Of a stretch of 41,433 nt of DNA, positions 10,435 through 19,415 are shown in pieces. A program made the translations under genes and the position numbers. Origin of the DNA: Actinomycetota bacterium (lineage in GTDB: Bacteria; Actinomycetota; Actinomycetes; S36-B12; UBA5976); NCBI GenBank assembly GCA_947448865.1, contig CANFOW010000014.1, forward strand, positions 1 to 41,433, given 5' to 3'. Below the pieces are notes generated by a model. That model made no database searches. It worked only from the letters and a program-made list of their open reading frames with translations, and was not told the origin of the DNA. The number at the start of each line of letters is the position of its first letter. Position 1 is the first letter of the stretch.

Positions 10435-11144
10435 AGCCATTTGCCTCTCGGCGAATTGGGACGGCGCATGTAGTTGCGCTGTCGCGTCACGGTGGCTTGA
10501 GTGCGCCTCCTTACGACACACTCAATGTTGCTCAGTACGTCGGTGATAACCCTGAAAACGTTGCAGGAAATATTGATCTGGTCCGACGCGAGCTCGATGC
10601 CAATGATATAGCCGTCATGAATGCGGAACATGGAACGCGAGTGCTAGTGGTCACCGTAGGCGGGGACGTGGCTCCTGCGGATGGGTTGATGACCCAGACT
10701 CCAGGGCTTGCTTTACTTGCACTGGCAGCTGACTGTGTCCCGGTCGCTTTAGTAGACACACATGCGCAGAGAATCGCCGTGTTCCATGCGGGATGGAAAG
10801 GTGTTTTAGCAAACATTGCTCACAGTACGGTTGAGCAGATGGTGGCTCACGGTTCACATTCGCAACACATCACCGCAGTTATCGGGCCATCCATTTGTCA
10901 CATGTGTTATGAAGTTTCTGAGGAACGCACAGCGCTTTTCGAAGCCACACTGCCCGAAGCAATTCATGACTCACGACACCTCAATTTAGTAGCCGGGGTC
11001 ACGCATTCACTTGAGGAATATGGAGTGACTGTGGATGTGATTCCAGGTTGCACTTTAGAAAATGACGACTTATTTTCGTATCGTCGAAATCCGACGACCG
11101 GACGAGGCGGCATCGCAGTAGTCATGTCTAAAGTTGACCCATGA
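10431..11144 (+). CDS. pgeF: Peptidoglycan editing factor PgeF / YfiH-YlmD family (multicopper oxidase-like fold)
   Basis: [43 protein letters not shown] overlap with ftsZ. Confidence 0.92.
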   Translation: MKPFASRRIGTAHVVALSRHGGLSAPPYDTLNVAQYVGDNPENVAGNIDLVRRELDANDIAVMNAEHGTRVLVVTVGGDVAPADGLMTQTPGLALLALAADCVPVALVDTHAQRIAVFHAGWKGVLANIAHSTVEQMVAHGSHSQHITAVIGPSICHMCYEVSEERTALFEATLPEAIHDSRHLNLVAGVTHSLEEYGVTVDVIPGCTLENDDLFSYRRNPTTGRGGIAVVMSKVDP

Positions 11145-11833
11145 ATCGTCGAGAAGAACTCGCTGCCAACCTTGCGGATGTCCAACAAGCAATCGCAGAT
11201 GTGTGTCGAACGTTGAATCGTGAATTACCTACATTGATTGTGGTAACAAAAACCAAACCTGTCAGCGATGTTGACATCCTTGCCTCACTGGGGGTGACAG
11301 ATGTCGGTGAAAATCGCGATCAGGACGCAGGTCCGAAGCGCGATGCCTGCTTGTCACCGGAACTGACATGGCATGCGATTGGTCAACTACAAACAAATAA
11401 GGCAAAGAGCGTTGCTCAATGGGCAGACGTGGTGCACAGCGTCGATAGACCGGACTTAGTCAAGGCACTCGGAAAAGCAACAGTATCTCGCACAACTGCG
11501 CTGTCAGTTCTCATTCAAGTCAATCTCGATGACCAGCCCCAAGAGCATCGTGGTGGCTGCTTACCGAACGATGTTTTAGCTCTAGCAGCACAGATTGCGC
11601 AGATTTCCTCCCTTGACATTCGAGGGGTTATGGGAGTGGCTCCGCTTGGAGGCGATCCGGCTGATGCATTTCGCCGACTCGCGAAGGTCCACAACGAACT
11701 CATGAGGGTCTATCCAGGGGCAACATGGATGTCGGCAGGCATGAGCGATGACTATGTGCCAGCTCTAGAAAATGGCGCGACACACCTAAGAATTGGCTCG
11801 TCGATACTCGGGGAACGTGCTTCTCGGGGGTAG
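11141..11833 (+). CDS. YggS/YlmE-family pyridoxal phosphate homeostasis protein (PLPBP)
   Basis: LIVVTKTKP, WHAIGQLQTNKAK, MGVAPLGGDP, WMSAGMSDDY, HLRIGSSILG. Confidence 0.93.
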   Translation: MNRREELAANLADVQQAIADVCRTLNRELPTLIVVTKTKPVSDVDILASLGVTDVGENRDQDAGPKRDACLSPELTWHAIGQLQTNKAKSVAQWADVVHSVDRPDLVKALGKATVSRTTALSVLIQVNLDDQPQEHRGGCLPNDVLALAAQIAQISSLDIRGVMGVAPLGGDPADAFRRLAKVHNELMRVYPGATWMSAGMSDDYVPALENGATHLRIGSSILGERASRG

Positions 11834-11869
11834 CGTCTGAAGGGTACCTCTTCCCCTTAGGAGCAATCG

Positions 11870-12400
11870 ATGCCGAACGCCGTTCGCAAAATGGCTGAGT
11901 ACCTTGGACTTTACGAAGGCAAGGAATCAATCGAAGATTTCGCTGATGACAGCTATGTCCCAGAAATGCAATACACACGACCTGTTGCAGTACCTGCAAC
12001 ACCACACTTTCCAGCTTCCGCTCCGGTAACGTCCGTGGCTGCACCGGCAGTGCCTACTTCAATGGCACCTGCAATGCCAACTGGACGGCCAAATGCGATT
12101 CCGTCTCCACGTCTTGGTGAGGTCTACCGCATTACGACGATTCATCCACGTAGTTACAACGATGCCCGCCGTATTGGTGAAGATTTCCGTTCTGGCACAC
12201 CAGTAATCATGAATCTCAGCGATATGGATGATGCTGACTCTCGTCGCATTGTTGATTTTTCGGCTGGTTTAGCCTTTGGGTTACATGGCAGCATTGAACG
12301 CATTACAAAGGGTGTTTACCTGCTTTCTCCGTCAAATGTTGATCTTGGCGCTGCCGCACGTGCTCAGCTGCGCGAAGACCCATTCTTTAACCAGAGCTAA
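11870..12400 (+). CDS. sepF: Cell division protein SepF
   Basis: N-terminal amphipathic [69 protein letters not shown]. Confidence 0.95.
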   Translation: MPNAVRKMAEYLGLYEGKESIEDFADDSYVPEMQYTRPVAVPATPHFPASAPVTSVAAPAVPTSMAPAMPTGRPNAIPSPRLGEVYRITTIHPRSYNDARRIGEDFRSGTPVIMNLSDMDDADSRRIVDFSAGLAFGLHGSIERITKGVYLLSPSNVDLGAAARAQLREDPFFNQS

Positions 12401-12402
12401 TC

Positions 12403-12687
12403 GTGTCTTCAGTCGCTAGCACCATTTCGGCATTACTTAATCTCTATTCGCTGATTCTTATTGGGCGGCTGGTTTTTGAGTACATTCGTATGTTTGCTCG
12501 TGATTGGCGACCCACTGGGTTCATTTTGCTGGTTGCGGAGTTCCTTTACTCCGTGACTGACCCACCGTTACGGGCATTACGCAAGTTATTGCCACCGTTG
12601 CGATTAGGAGGGGTCCAACTTGACCTTTCCTATATCGTTCTTTTTATAGGTATCTCGATAGCTCGCCGAATTCTGCTATCTGTCTAG
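12403..12687 (+). CDS. YggT/YlmG-family membrane protein
   Basis: GTG start; two hydrophobic segments with VTDPPLRALRKLLPPLRLGGVQLDLSYIVLF signature; sepF-divIVA context. Confidence 0.92.
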   Translation: MSSVASTISALLNLYSLILIGRLVFEYIRMFARDWRPTGFILLVAEFLYSVTDPPLRALRKLLPPLRLGGVQLDLSYIVLFIGISIARRILLSV

Positions 12688-12693
12688 GTACTC

Positions 12694-12714
12694 GGTGGGT
12701 TTCACAAATCCACC
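12694..12714 (+). terminator. Candidate hairpin between yggT and divIVA
   Basis: GGTGGGTTT-CAC-AAATCCACC: 9-bp stem with one G.U wobble and a 3-nt loop; no U-tract follows, so the role (terminator, processing or attenuation) is unproven. Confidence 0.35.
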
Positions 12715-12764
12715 AAACCTGCCTAATCTAGGGTTACTAGGTAAGAAAACACGAAGGAGTCATC

Positions 12765-13571
12765 ATGGCCTTAACGCCAGAAGATGTGCGTAACAAGCGA
12801 TTTACTGCTGTGCGTTTTAAAGAAGGCTACGATCTCGACGAGGTCGACTCATTTCTTGACGAAGTAGAGGAAAGCCTCACGATTCTCATTAAAGAGAACG
12901 CAGACCTTCGTGCAACTAGTCGTGGTGATGTATCAGAAGGCGCAGGTGTCCTTCTCGATCAACTCAATGCTGAGAATGGTCAACTCAAGGCACAGCTTGC
13001 AGACTTTGAAGCAAAAGTTTCTTCACTACAAGAAGCTCTGTCTGCTGAACAAGCGCGCACCCCACAAGTTGTTGTGTCAAACGATGGTGGCGACTCCGAA
13101 GCTATTGCTCACCTCAACGAACTTGTTGCCGGCCTACGAAATGAAATTGCAATCGTGTCAAGCCAGAAAGAAGGACTGGAAGCACGCATTCAGGAACTCG
13201 ATGCCGCACATATCGCATCTGGTCACGTTACAGACTCCATGGTCGACGTATCTGCTGCATCAGTTCGTATTCTTGAACTTGCGCAACGCACTGCCGATGA
13301 ACACATTGCGACCGCGCGTATTGAAGCTGAACAACTGCGTAGCCGCACTCAAGCCGAGACTGACACCATGATGTTTGAGGCTAAGGCAACTGTGTCGAAC
13401 TTGACTCGTGAATTTGAAACTCAGAAAGTCGCACTTGAGCGCAAGGTTGAAGAACTGCGTGCCTACGAGCGTGAATACCGTAGCCGCATGCGTTCATACC
13501 TTGAGGGACAACTTCGCGAACTTGAAAGCAAGTATCCAGTTGGAGATCGCGAAGTAGGGTCAACCCAATAA
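12765..13571 (+). CDS. divIVA: Polar growth/septum-site coiled-coil protein DivIVA/Wag31
   Basis: MALTPEDVRNKRFTAVRFKEGYDLDEVDSFLDEVEESL N-terminal domain followed by coiled coil. Confidence 0.95.
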   Translation: MALTPEDVRNKRFTAVRFKEGYDLDEVDSFLDEVEESLTILIKENADLRATSRGDVSEGAGVLLDQLNAENGQLKAQLADFEAKVSSLQEALSAEQARTPQVVVSNDGGDSEAIAHLNELVAGLRNEIAIVSSQKEGLEARIQELDAAHIASGHVTDSMVDVSAASVRILELAQRTADEHIATARIEAEQLRSRTQAETDTMMFEAKATVSNLTREFETQKVALERKVEELRAYEREYRSRMRSYLEGQLRELESKYPVGDREVGSTQ

Positions 13572-13585
13572 GAGTTTGCTGACAC

Positions 13586-13620
13586 GTCGATTGTGATTAG
13601 TTTTTACTAATCACAATCGA
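13586..13620. terminator. Palindromic hairpin at the convergent divIVA/ileS 3' ends
   Basis: TCGATTGTGATTAG-TTTTTA-CTAATCACAATCGA: 14-bp perfect inverted repeat (13587-13600 with 13607-13620) covering the ileS stop codon. Confidence 0.55.
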
Positions 13621-16600
13621 TAAATCAAGATCCTCGTCAAAGAACGTCGCTTCAGCGATGGGTGACTGACTCCACTGAGTTGCTAACACTTCTGTAGCAA
13701 TAGATTCGCCGTGCTTGGTTAGAGCTTCCACCGTTTCGTATGAACCGCTGAACCATGTCACCGTGATGCGATCACTGATGTCAAAGCCAGATGTTTTGCG
13801 AGCATCCTGAATCAGACGAGTGGCATCTCGAGCAATTCCTTGCCCGATCAAATCAGGCGTCAATGTGAGATCAAGTGCCAGAGACTCACCATCTGCCGAA
13901 GCGACAGTCCAGCCTTCACGGGGCATTTCGGTGATAACGACGTCATCAATTGTGATTGTTTCAGGCGCACCTTCCACAATCACAACAGCCGAACCTTGGC
14001 GCAGCGAAGTCACGAGTTCACGAGCATCTGCTGCAGAAATCGACTGGGCGACAAGTGGAGTGCGAGCTGCAAAGCGAGCACCTAGTGCTTTGAAATTGGC
14101 CTTCAGTGACACGTCAACCAGTTCGTCAGTACCTGACAAACTTTCTAAACTTTCAACATTTACTTCATCGCGAATTTGAGCTTGCAGACCTTCGGGTAGT
14201 TGGTCCCAGCCTGATGCGGCTACAAGAGCTCGACCAAGAGGCTGACGAGTTTTCACACCAGAGGTCGCTCGAGCCGCGCGACCGAGTTCAACTATCCGGC
14301 GCGTAAGTTCAACCTGGTCGCGCAACGTGTCATCTATTCCAGCGTCATTCCATTCAGGCCATGACGTGAGGTGCACAGAGGCAACGTCGTTTCCAGCAAA
14401 CAAGTCTTGCCACACGCGTTCTGTAATGAACGGTGTGAAAGGTGCCATCACTTGCGTGACTACTTTGAGGCAGTGATGCAATGTGCTCAGCGCTGCGTTG
14501 TCTGCATCCCAGAAGCGTCGACGCGAACGACGAACGTACCAATTTGATAAATCATCAACGTAGTCAGCAATAAGACGACCTGCACGTTGCGTATCGAATT
14601 GCTCGAGAGCGTTATCAACATCGCGAGCCAAACGAGTTGCTTGTGATACTGCCCAACGATCAAGGTCGGTGAGATTTGTTAGCGACGCAGTGGCTGGATC
14701 CCAGTTTCCTGCGCGGGCATACAGACTTTGGAATGCCACGGTATTCCAGTAAGTCAAAAGCGTCTTACGCACAACCTCAGCAATAGTTGTGTGTCCAACT
14801 CGGCGCGCTTGCCATGGTGATCCGCCAGCAAGCATGAACCAACGCACTGCATCCGCACCATGTTCGTCCATCAGTGCGATGGGCTCGAGAACGTTACCTA
14901 GGTGCTTACTCATCTTGCGTCCGTCTTCATCCAAGATGTGGCCTAAACACAACACATTCTTGTAGGAAGATTCATCAAAGACCAGAGTTCCGATTGCCAT
15001 CAATGTGTAAAACCAGCCGCGCGTTTGATCAATGGCTTCGCAAATAAAGTCAGCAGGGTATGACTTCTCGAACAACTCTTTGTTGGATTCTGGATAACCC
15101 AACTGAGCAAACGGCATCGCACCAGAATCGAACCAACAGTCAATGACTTCAGGAACGCGAGTAGCGGTTTGTGAACACGTTGGACATGGGAATGTCACAT
15201 CATCCACGTATGGGCGATGCGGATCCATAGTGAGTGCCTCATCACCAGCAAGCGCAGCGAGCTCACGTCGTCCACCGACACAGGTCAGGTGACCTTCTTC
15301 GCAACGCCAAATAGGAAGTGGAGTTCCCCAGAACCGGTTTCGAGACAGCGCCCAATCCACGTTGTTGTTTAGCCAGTCACCGTATCGTCCCCACTTGATT
15401 GTTTCTGGGAACCAGTTTGTTGCTTCGTTTTGGGCAATGAGCTGATCTTTTATGGCTGTTGTGCGGATGTACCACGATGGTTGCGCGTAGTAAATCAGCG
15501 CTGTGTGGCATCGCCAGCAGTGTGGGTAAGCGTGCTCATAGGGCAGATGGCGAAACAGCAGTCCGCGCTCTTCAAGTAAGCCGACAATGACGGGATCTGC
15601 GCTCTTGAAGAAGAGTCCACCAACTTCTTGCACCTCGGGCATAAATGTTCCGTCGGCACGTACTGGATTCACAACAGGCAAACCGTAACTGCGACACAAG
15701 GTGAGGTCATCCGCTCCGAAAGCCGGTGCCTCATGCACAATGCCCGTGCCATCTTGGGCCGTAACGAAATCGGCGAGCAGCACAGTATTTACTGGCGCAT
15801 CGGTTTGCGGAAATTCAATCCAAGTGAATGGTCGTTGATATGGTGTGCCTTCAAGGTCGCGTCCGATGACAGAGTGCACTACGACGGAATCTTCGCCCAG
15901 AACAGCTTCGCGTAAATCGGCAGCAACCATCAGTACTTCACCGGCACTGGTTCGAGCAACAACGTATTCCAGTTCTGGGTGAACGGCCGCAGCTGTGTTG
16001 GACACTAAAGTCCACGGCGTTGTGGTCCAGACAACCAGTGCAAGGCCAGGGAACTGCTCAAGAAGCGGTCCACCTGTGACAGGAAAGCGAACATAAACGG
16101 AGGCATCGACGACATCTTCGTAGCCTTGCGCGAGTTCGTGATCAGATAGACCAGTTCCGCAACGCGGGCAATATGGTGAAACTCGGTGATCTTGAACGAG
16201 CAATCCCTTGTCGAAAATGCGCTTCAGACTCCACCACACGCTGTCTACATAAGATGCGTCCATCGTCCAATAGGCCTGGTCCATGTCCACCCAATAACCC
16301 ATGCGCTGGGTCATGTTGCTGAATTCACCGACATGGCGAAGAACGGATTCGCGACACTTGTCGTTAAATTGCGCGATTCCAAATTTTTCAATGTCTTGCT
16401 TGCCAGAAAATCCGAGTTCCTTTTCAACGGCGAGTTCAACAGGTAGACCGTGGCAATCCCAGCCGGCCTTGCGGGGGACGTGGTAACCCTTCATGGTGCG
16501 GTAGCGCGGGAAAATATCCTTAAAGACTCGGGCCTCAACATGGTGCGTGCCCGGCATTCCATTAGCAGTGGGTGGACCTTCGAAAAAGATCCAGGGTTCG

Positions 16601-16716
16601 CCGTCGCGAGTACGTTCTAGTGACTTATGGAAAATGTCATTATCGGCCCAAAAATCAAGGACCTCATGTTCCATAGCGGAAAGGTCGATTTTTGCTGGAA
16701 CGTCGCGGTAAGTCAT
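13597..16716 (-). CDS. ileS: Isoleucyl-tRNA synthetase IleS
   Basis: Reverse strand; FEGPPTANGMPGTHHVEARVFKD (HIGH region), KMSKHLGN (KMSKS), DCHGLPVELAVEKELG; T-box leader upstream. Confidence 0.98.
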   Translation of the reverse strand: MTYRDVPAKIDLSAMEHEVLDFWADNDIFHKSLERTRDGEPWIFFEGPPTANGMPGTHHVEARVFKDIFPRYRTMKGYHVPRKAGWDCHGLPVELAVEKELGFSGKQDIEKFGIAQFNDKCRESVLRHVGEFSNMTQRMGYWVDMDQAYWTMDASYVDSVWWSLKRIFDKGLLVQDHRVSPYCPRCGTGLSDHELAQGYEDVVDASVYVRFPVTGGPLLEQFPGLALVVWTTTPWTLVSNTAAAVHPELEYVVARTSAGEVLMVAADLREAVLGEDSVVVHSVIGRDLEGTPYQRPFTWIEFPQTDAPVNTVLLADFVTAQDGTGIVHEAPAFGADDLTLCRSYGLPVVNPVRADGTFMPEVQEVGGLFFKSADPVIVGLLEERGLLFRHLPYEHAYPHCWRCHTALIYYAQPSWYIRTTAIKDQLIAQNEATNWFPETIKWGRYGDWLNNNVDWALSRNRFWGTPLPIWRCEEGHLTCVGGRRELAALAGDEALTMDPHRPYVDDVTFPCPTCSQTATRVPEVIDCWFDSGAMPFAQLGYPESNKELFEKSYPADFICEAIDQTRGWFYTLMAIGTLVFDESSYKNVLCLGHILDEDGRKMSKHLGNVLEPIALMDEHGADAVRWFMLAGGSPWQARRVGHTTIAEVVRKTLLTYWNTVAFQSLYARAGNWDPATASLTNLTDLDRWAVSQATRLARDVDNALEQFDTQRAGRLIADYVDDLSNWYVRRSRRRFWDADNAALSTLHHCLKVVTQVMAPFTPFITERVWQDLFAGNDVASVHLTSWPEWNDAGIDDTLRDQVELTRRIVELGRAARATSGVKTRQPLGRALVAASGWDQLPEGLQAQIRDEVNVESLESLSGTDELVDVSLKANFKALGARFAARTPLVAQSISAADARELVTSLRQGSAVVIVEGAPETITIDDVVITEMPREGWTVASADGESLALDLTLTPDLIGQGIARDATRLIQDARKTSGFDISDRITVTWFSGSYETVEALTKHGESIATEVLATQWSQSPIAEATFFDEDLDLSIVISKN

Positions 16717-16945
16717 GTGAACTATTGGCCCTTATGCGTAGTGCGAATAAGGGACGAATCCGCAACGTGTGTTGCGTCCCGCGGTACCACCCTCGTTGTT
16801 CGCCACAGCGAACCACTCATTGAGTCGAAAAGCCCAGCTCAGTAGGTGATATTGCTGGGCTGCACGCACTATGTTGGGCTTTCACCAGCCCCAACTCGCT
16901 TATTGATCATGTGTGTCAGTGACCTGCAACGTGTCCTCATCAACG
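16717..16945 (-). promoter_or_regulatory. T-box riboswitch leader of ileS (translational type)
   Basis: Minus strand contains AGGGTGGTACCGCG (16793-16780), the canonical T-box; upstream GATGAGGA...ATGATCAATAAGCGAG stem I-like segment, hairpin GTTCGC-TGTG-GCGAAC, and a CCCTTAT/ATAAGGG sequestrator over the Shine-Dalgarno. Confidence 0.93.
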
Positions 16946-17063
16946 CCTTGCTTTTACACTCTTGTGGTCAAGATTACTTGACACCGAGAGTCTTTGGGGA
17001 ATCAGGTCACCGTTGGAGTGTAGAGTCAAGGCACTCAATTGAATGTAAAGCAAGGGGTAAGTC

Positions 17064-17966
17064 ATGGCTGCCAAGAAATCAGCGCCAGAAAAGAAGTCCG
17101 CCACACCCGCTAAGAAAACCACAACGGCCGCGGGTGTGAAGAAAGCAGCAACCAGCGCCAGCCCAGCGAAGAAGGCCGCTGCAGCTAAGAAGCCTGCCAA
17201 GCAGGAACCAGCGAAGAAGGCTGCCGCAGTTAAAAAACCTGTGAAGCAGGTACCAGCGAAGAAGGCCGCTGCAGCTAAGAAGCCTGCCAAGCAAGAGCCA
17301 GCGAAGAAGGCTGCTTCGAAGGAACCTGCAAAGAAGCCTGCGGCAAAGAAGTCCGCTGCACCAGAACCTGCAAAGAAGCCAGCTGCAAAGAAAGCCGTTG
17401 CACCAGAGCCTGCAAAGAAAGCAGCAGCCCCGGCAAAAACCGCAGCTGATAAAAAAGCTGCCGTTGTTGCGCCTCCAGCTCCTGTGGCACGCCCTGTGCA
17501 AGTCATTAACCCAATTGGTGGCGTATTGCCGTCAGTACGTAAGGCAGTACCAGGCAAGAAGGCTGCGCCGAAACATCCAGTTGTGCAAGAAGACGAATCA
17601 ACCTGGTCAAAACCTGAACTGACAGCTGTACGCAAGGTCTTAGATAAAGAAGCTGCTGAACTTACCGAAGAAATTGAAATTGCTGAACTTAAGTTCCAGT
17701 CTCTGATTATGGAAAGTGGCGAAGGCGCAGGCGATGACCAGGCTGACGCGGGCACAAAAACTTTCGAACGTGAACACGAAATCTCAATCCTGTCGAACAA
17801 GCGAGACTTACTTGATCAAACACAGCATGCGCTGGCTCGAATTGACGCTGGAACCTATGGTCGATGCGAAAACTGTGGTCGACAAATAGGCAAGCTTCGC
17901 TTGCAGGAAGCGAACCCGCGCGCCACTTTGTGTATGCCATGTCGGGAACGCGAAGACCGTAGTTAA
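17064..17966 (+). CDS. DksA/TraR-family C4 zinc-finger protein with Lys/Ala/Pro-rich histone H1-like N-terminal tail
   Basis: C-terminal GTYGRCENCGRQIGKLRLQEANPRATLCMPCRERED zinc finger; N-terminal ~140 residues are KKAAAAKKPAKQEPA-type repeats. Confidence 0.9.
   Translation: MAAKKSAPEKKSATPAKKTTTAAGVKKAATSASPAKKAAAAKKPAKQEPAKKAAAVKKPVKQVPAKKAAAAKKPAKQEPAKKAASKEPAKKPAAKKSAAPEPAKKPAAKKAVAPEPAKKAAAPAKTAADKKAAVVAPPAPVARPVQVINPIGGVLPSVRKAVPGKKAAPKHPVVQEDESTWSKPELTAVRKVLDKEAAELTEEIEIAELKFQSLIMESGEGAGDDQADAGTKTFEREHEISILSNKRDLLDQTQHALARIDAGTYGRCENCGRQIGKLRLQEANPRATLCMPCREREDRS
17169..17303 (+). repeat. Three tandem 45-bp coding repeats (KKAAAAKKPAKQEPA / KKAAAVKKPVKQVPA / KKAAAAKKPAKQEPA)
   Basis: Direct alignment of 17169-17213, 17214-17258 and 17259-17303; copies 1 and 3 are nearly identical at DNA level. 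Confidence 0.9.
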
Positions 17967-17977
17967 GGCGCCTCGTT

Positions 17978-18448
17978 TTGTATCAACGTCGCGTGTTCGT
18001 CATTGCCAGTATTGTGCTGTGCCTTGATCAGTTAACTAAGTTTTTTGCAGTGAAGTTCCTGGAATTCAAAGGCGAAAAACAAATCATCGGGAAGTTTGTT
18101 CAGTTAGGTTTCGCGCGTAATCCAGGAGCTGCGTTTTCTTTCGCGACTGGCTCCACAGTTATTTTCACGGTACTCGCCGTTGCAGTATGCATTGTCATTG
18201 TTCGCTCGTCGCGTTCGCTGACTCACTCGGGATGGGCAATCGCATTGGGCGCATTGCTCGGAGGAGCCTTAGGCAATCTTTCCGATCGAATTTTTCGAAG
18301 TCCTGGAATTTTTCGAGGTCACGTAGTGGACTTCATTGTGTTTCCGCATTACCCGCTTTTTAATGTGGCAGATTCTGCAATTGTTCTCAGTGCCATTGCC
18401 ATGGTTATTTTTTCTTTCCGCGGTATCGAACTGTCAGATCGCGCATGA
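17978..18448 (+). CDS. lspA: Lipoprotein signal peptidase LspA
   Basis: TTG start; DQLTKFFAV, ARNPGAAFSFA, GGALGNLSDRI, HVVDFIVF, FNVADSAIV motifs. Confidence 0.95.
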   Translation: MYQRRVFVIASIVLCLDQLTKFFAVKFLEFKGEKQIIGKFVQLGFARNPGAAFSFATGSTVIFTVLAVAVCIVIVRSSRSLTHSGWAIALGALLGGALGNLSDRIFRSPGIFRGHVVDFIVFPHYPLFNVADSAIVLSAIAMVIFSFRGIELSDRA

Positions 18449-19362
18449 TCAAGAATTGGCCAGTCCCTGAGCAAGTAACTGACGAACGAGTAGATGCCGT
18501 GTTAGCGCAACTGTCCGGATTTTCACGAGCAACATGTGCAGGCTTGATAGATGAAAACCGCGTCACCGTGAATGACAAACTCGTTGCGAAAAGCGCACGC
18601 GTATCTTTCGGGGATGTTATTGAGATGACATTGCCTGAACCCGATCTCGATGCGGTTGAGCCAGTAGTTGAATTCCCGTTGGTGTTTGAAGATAGCGACA
18701 TCGTTGTTATCGATAAACCAGCAGGAGTAGCTGCACATCCAAGTCCAGGCTGGGGAGGACCTACTGTCATTGGGTCACTCGAGGCGATGGGCGTTGTTCT
18801 AACGGCCTTTGGTCCTCCTGAGCGCCGAGGAATTGTTCATCGCTTAGACGTAGGTACAAGCGGACTGATGGTAGTGACAAAATCTGAGCGAGCGTATTTG
18901 CACATCAAGGATCAATTTCGCGACCGAACAGTTGTTAAGACATATCACACGTTGGTCCAAGGTCGGCTTGACCCTATGAGTGGAACTATCGATGCTCCCA
19001 TCGACCGTCATCCCAACTCGTCATATCGATTTGCTGTCATTGGTTCGGGCAGACCATCAATCACGCATTACGACACGTTGGAATCATTCGCATATTCCTC
19101 ATTGCTTGAGGTGCATCTAGAAACCGGTCGGACGCATCAAATCCGAGTACACATGTCAGCGCTGCGTCATCCATGCTGTGGCGACCTGACTTATGGCGCC
19201 GATCCCAAATTGGCGGCCCGGATGGGTCTGGAGCGCCAGTGGCTGCACGCAGCGCATCTTGGGTTCACACATCCAGGCACCTACGAATGGGTGGATTTTT
19301 ATTCCGAATACGCGCCAGATTTAGCTCAGGCACTTGATCGTGCACGTCACTTGTCCTCCTGA
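18445..19362 (+). CDS. RluD-family 23S rRNA pseudouridine synthase (S4 domain plus catalytic domain)
   Basis: S4 domain at N-terminus; VIDKPAGVAAHPSPGW, RGIVHRLDVGTSGLMVVTKS, LETGRTHQIRVHM. Confidence 0.94.
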   Translation: MIKNWPVPEQVTDERVDAVLAQLSGFSRATCAGLIDENRVTVNDKLVAKSARVSFGDVIEMTLPEPDLDAVEPVVEFPLVFEDSDIVVIDKPAGVAAHPSPGWGGPTVIGSLEAMGVVLTAFGPPERRGIVHRLDVGTSGLMVVTKSERAYLHIKDQFRDRTVVKTYHTLVQGRLDPMSGTIDAPIDRHPNSSYRFAVIGSGRPSITHYDTLESFAYSSLLEVHLETGRTHQIRVHMSALRHPCCGDLTYGADPKLAARMGLERQWLHAAHLGFTHPGTYEWVDFYSEYAPDLAQALDRARHLSS

Positions 19363-19415
19363 CAGACCTTGCAAGTACCCTAGAAATCTCGATGAAGTGA
19401 GAAAGTTTGTGACCC

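Noticed and set aside
10113-10631. 172-aa minus-strand ORF across the ftsZ/pgeF junction
   Set aside because: Antisense to two confident genes; composition mirrors the ftsZ C-terminal linker.
17169-17303. Possible CRISPR-like or tandem repeat array
   Set aside because: Repeats are directly adjacent without spacers, in frame, and encode the protein tail; not CRISPR.
16940-17800. 286-aa minus-strand ORF rich in Ala/Phe/Gly (FFAGSCLAGFLAAAAFFAG...)
   Set aside because: Mirror image of the Lys/Ala/Pro repeats of the plus-strand DksA/TraR gene; low-complexity antisense artefact with no independent support.
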